Assembly: GCA_043802345.1 (NCBI GenBank)
Contig: JAZDLC010000435.1
Location: 1 to 7,820, forward strand
Direction of reading: 5' to 3'
Length of the DNA stretch: 7,820 bases
DNA from: JAZDLC01 sp043802345
Lineage (GTDB): Bacteria; Planctomycetota; B15-G4; JADJEK01
How positions within the stretch are numbered: position 1 is the stretch's first letter; each line of letters opens with the position of its first letter. Of this stretch, positions 5,844 to 7,820 are shown piece by piece. The translations under genes were made by a program, and so were the position numbers. The notes beneath the pieces were generated by a model. That model was given only the letters and a program-made list of their open reading frames with translations, ran no database searches and was not told where the DNA came from.

Positions 5844-6539
5844 TCACTCCTCCAGGCGGCCGGCTGAGAGTACCAGGGTCCGGTCCGCGCGGGCGGCCAG
5901 GTCCCGGTCATGGGTCACGAGCACGAAGGTCTTTCCGGTCGACTGCTGCAGGCTGAACAGCAGGTCGATGATCTCCCTTGCCGTGATCTCATCCAGGTTT
6001 CCCGTCGGTTCGTCGCAGAGCACGACATCCGGGTCGGAGACGAGAGCCCTGGCGATGGCGACCCGCTGGCGCTCCCCGCCGGAAAGCTCGGAGGGGCGAT
6101 GGCCCAGGCGCTCCGACAGGCCGAGGCGGTCCAGCACACTCCTTGCCCGTTCATGCTCCTGGCCTCGCCGGCGCCACCACTCCATCACCGAGAAGTCCAT
6201 CATGCGCGCGAGCAGCACGTTCTCCAGCGCGTTCAACTCGTGAATCAGGTGGTAGAACTGGAACACGAAACCGACCCTCCGGCGGCGGATCCTGGCCCGC
6301 TCGGGGGACCGGATCGTGGCCGTGGGCTTCCCCTCGAACAGCACCTCGCCGGCGGTGGGACGATCGAGCAGTCCCAGCAGGTGCAGCAGCGTCGACTTGC
6401 CGGCGCCTGACGAGCCGACCACCGCGACGATCTCTCCCCGCCGCACGGCCAGATCCACGCCACGCAGGACCTCGAGGCTCTTGCCCCCCATGACGAACCG
6501 CTTCTCCAGGGCCCTGGTTTCCAGAATGGTCTCACTCAT
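5844..6539 (-). CDS. lolD: LolD-type ABC transporter ATPase for lipoprotein release
   Basis: This 231-residue ABC ATPase (E. coli LolD is 233) powers the LolCDE-type complex that extracts lipoproteins from the inner membrane. All nucleotide-binding motifs are intact: Walker A GSSGAGKST (42-50), Q-loop Gln94 in FVFQFYHLI, signature LSGGE (152-156), Walker B DVVLCDE (170-176), D-loop NLD (181-183) and H-loop His210. The stretches HLLGLLDRPTAGEV and FYHLIHELNALENV are typical of the LolD/MacB-type subfamily. Between ENV (106-108) and the signature it carries WWRRRGQEHERA, about 6 residues longer than E. coli LolD as I recall it. The start is ATG at 6539-6537, and the first 8 bases overlap the end of the permease gene upstream. 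Since the gene beside it is a LolC/E-type permease, LolD is preferred over FtsE or MacB-type ATPases. Confidence 0.9.
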   Translation of the reverse strand: MSETILETRALEKRFVMGGKSLEVLRGVDLAVRRGEIVAVVGSSGAGKSTLLHLLGLLDRPTAGEVLFEGKPTATIRSPERARIRRRRVGFVFQFYHLIHELNALENVLLARMMDFSVMEWWRRRGQEHERARSVLDRLGLSERLGHRPSELSGGERQRVAIARALVSDPDVVLCDEPTGNLDEITAREIIDLLFSLQQSTGKTFVLVTHDRDLAARADRTLVLSAGRLEE

Positions 6540-7820
6540 GTCGCAGCGCTCTCACGGGGTCCATCCGGGCCGCCCGGAGCGCCGGCAGCAAGGCGCACAG
6601 AACGGCGAAGAACTGGGTGCATACAAAGACAGCCACCACGAACCAGGCGTGGATGTCGACGGGGATTTCGGTGAACGTGAAGATATCAGTGCGGAACATG
6701 CGCAGGCCGGTCGCCCACTCCAGGGCGTCATTGATGCCGTTGATGTAACGGGCCACCAGCACGCCCGTCAGACATCCGAGGGTGGACGAAAGCACCGACA
6801 TGATCAGTCCGCAACCGACGAAGATGCTCAGCAGTCCCCTACCTGCCGCGCCCATGGAGGTCAGGACTCCAATGTCCTTGGTCTTGTCGGAGACCATGAT
6901 CGTGATCGTGGCGAACACGTTGAAGCATGCCACGATCACGAAGAAGAACAGGAGGATCCCCATCATCCCGCGTTCGTTCTCCACTGCGCCGATGAAATTG
7001 GCGTACCGGTCCATCCAGGTCTCGACCTTGACGCGCAACCCTGCGCCGAGCATCGCCTTCTCGAGCCGCCAGCGCAGCTCTTTCAGCTCCACTCCCTTCT
7101 CGGCGGCGATACAGACCTCGCTCAGCCCATGCTTCGACTCCGTGAACTGCACGGCGTCCTCGAGCCGCATGTAGACGGTCTTCTCGTCGGTGAGTTGGTG
7201 GCCGGAACGGACCGACCCGGCGACCAGGAACCTCTGCGAGAGAGGCTTCAGATCATCGACGACGATCTTCTCCGGCAATGTCACCAGGGTGACCACCGAA
7301 CCAATGTGGAGGTCGTGGAATCTGAGCAGAACGTCACCGAGCAGCACCGCCGGAAGATCAGCGTTCAGATACTCGGACGGAATCCGGCTCCGATCGACGT
7401 GAAACGGGCGATCGAGATTGAGCGGCCGGATCCCGTACACCGGATCCCGGCGGACGCACTCGCGGAAGCCCGTGGGGTCATCCTTCGCGTCCGGATCCAC
7501 GCCCACCACCTGAACGAACGACCTCTCCAGGAGCTTGCGGTTTCCGCGCAGGTAGGCCGTCTCCGGGCCCGACCGGATGAGGGCCGGCCGCAGCAGGCGG
7601 GGGCTGACTCCGGTGACACCGCTGACCGTCCGGGCCACGCCCTCGATCTGCTCGAAGGTGGGACAAGCGCCGGCAGGGGCATCCTCCTGCTGAAGATCCG
7701 GTGTCAGGATCAGGTCGGATGTGGTGCTGAGCAGCGCCTCCTCGGTGAGGCGCAGAAACCCGCTCATGATCGAGATCGTGGCGATCAACGCCATCACCGA
7801 GAGCCAGATCCCCACCATGG
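6532..7820 (-). CDS. LolC/LolE-type lipoprotein-releasing permease (5' end cut by window)
   Basis: This is a FtsX-like permease of the lipoprotein-releasing LolC/E family, with at least 428 residues visible. The visible methionine at 7818 is probably internal: family members begin some 20-40 residues earlier, with a cytoplasmic stretch leading into the first membrane helix (here VGIWLSVMALIATISIMSGF, about 2-21). A large periplasmic domain spans about 30-280. Then follow three membrane segments: about 285-308 (GILLFFFVIVACFNVFATITIM), 328-357 and 390-414. Between the second and third lies the hallmark cytoplasmic loop VSDKTKDIGVLTSMGA (309-324), and the C-terminus LPALRAARMDPVRALRHE is the typical FtsX/LolE end. 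The stop TGA (6534-6532) is inside the start of lolD, so the two are translated together. Only one permease is visible; whether a second lolC-like gene lies upstream cannot be told from this window. Confidence 0.9.
   Translation of the reverse strand, partial: MVGIWLSVMALIATISIMSGFLRLTEEALLSTTSDLILTPDLQQEDAPAGACPTFEQIEGVARTVSGVTGVSPRLLRPALIRSGPETAYLRGNRKLLERSFVQVVGVDPDAKDDPTGFRECVRRDPVYGIRPLNLDRPFHVDRSRIPSEYLNADLPAVLLGDVLLRFHDLHIGSVVTLVTLPEKIVVDDLKPLSQRFLVAGSVRSGHQLTDEKTVYMRLEDAVQFTESKHGLSEVCIAAEKGVELKELRWRLEKAMLGAGLRVKVETWMDRYANFIGAVENERGMMGILLFFFVIVACFNVFATITIMVSDKTKDIGVLTSMGAAGRGLLSIFVGCGLIMSVLSSTLGCLTGVLVARYINGINDALEWATGLRMFRTDIFTFTEIPVDIHAWFVVAVFVCTQFFAVLCALLPALRAARMDPVRALRHE

Noticed and set aside
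5720..5911. A 63-residue minus-strand frame in the convergent gap
   Set aside because: It overlaps the end of lolD in another frame, lacks a ribosome site and shows no recognisable features; the inverted repeat in this gap explains the sequence better.
6782..7174. A 130-residue plus-strand frame opposite the permease gene
   Set aside because: It is antisense to the conserved LolC/E membrane and loop region and has Ser/Thr/Arg-rich composition without any motif.
7816..7818. The methionine at 7818 as the true start of the permease
   Set aside because: The visible protein begins directly inside the first membrane helix with no cytoplasmic lead; only 2 bases remain to the window edge, so the gene most likely starts outside.

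Overview
The window is GC-rich throughout, with long open frames and short gaps, as in a high-GC diderm bacterium. A lipoprotein signal at the left edge and a LolD/LolC-E type lipoprotein exporter at the right edge both imply an outer membrane. The style of several proteins (the flotillin-linked hypothetical ending in an ILGPP motif, the form of the LolC/E C-terminus, the RdgC-like pair) reminds me of Planctomycetota or deltaproteobacterial-type lineages, but nothing here fixes the phylum.

Layout. Positions 2-658 (+) hold the 3' part of an unrecognised lipoprotein gene. Positions 767-1947 (+) hold two overlapping genes that together look like a split RdgC-like recombination-associated protein; the N-terminal-type half is the better supported one. 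Positions 2033-5723 (+) are a four-gene membrane cluster: a long NfeD with a ClpP-class serine protease domain, a short NfeD with membrane segments and an OB-fold, a flotillin-like FloA, and an unrecognised single-pass membrane protein. The genes are separated by 3, 40 and 9 bases, so they are probably co-transcribed. Positions 5844-7820 (-) are a convergent pair, lolD and a lolC/E-type permease cut by the right edge, overlapping by 8 bases.

How they work together. NfeD and flotillin-like proteins are a well-known genomic pair: FloA scaffolds membrane microdomains and NfeD is a membrane partner, with protease activity in the long form. The fourth gene is the least explained member and may be an accessory to this complex. 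LolC/E and LolD use ATP to extract lipoproteins from the inner membrane for delivery to the outer membrane; the lipoprotein at the left edge has Asn rather than Asp after its Cys and could be a client, though the two are about 5 kb apart and need not be functionally linked.

Non-coding structure is sparse. The clearest element is a 17-bp inverted repeat with one mismatch (16 of 17 paired) in the gap between the convergent FloA-cluster and lol genes. No gap exceeds 300 bases, and I see no tRNA, rRNA, CRISPR array or insertion sequence. The window looks like ordinary chromosomal housekeeping DNA; the parts worth a second look are the split RdgC-like module, the unknown fourth gene of the NfeD/FloA cluster and the convergent-gap inverted repeat.
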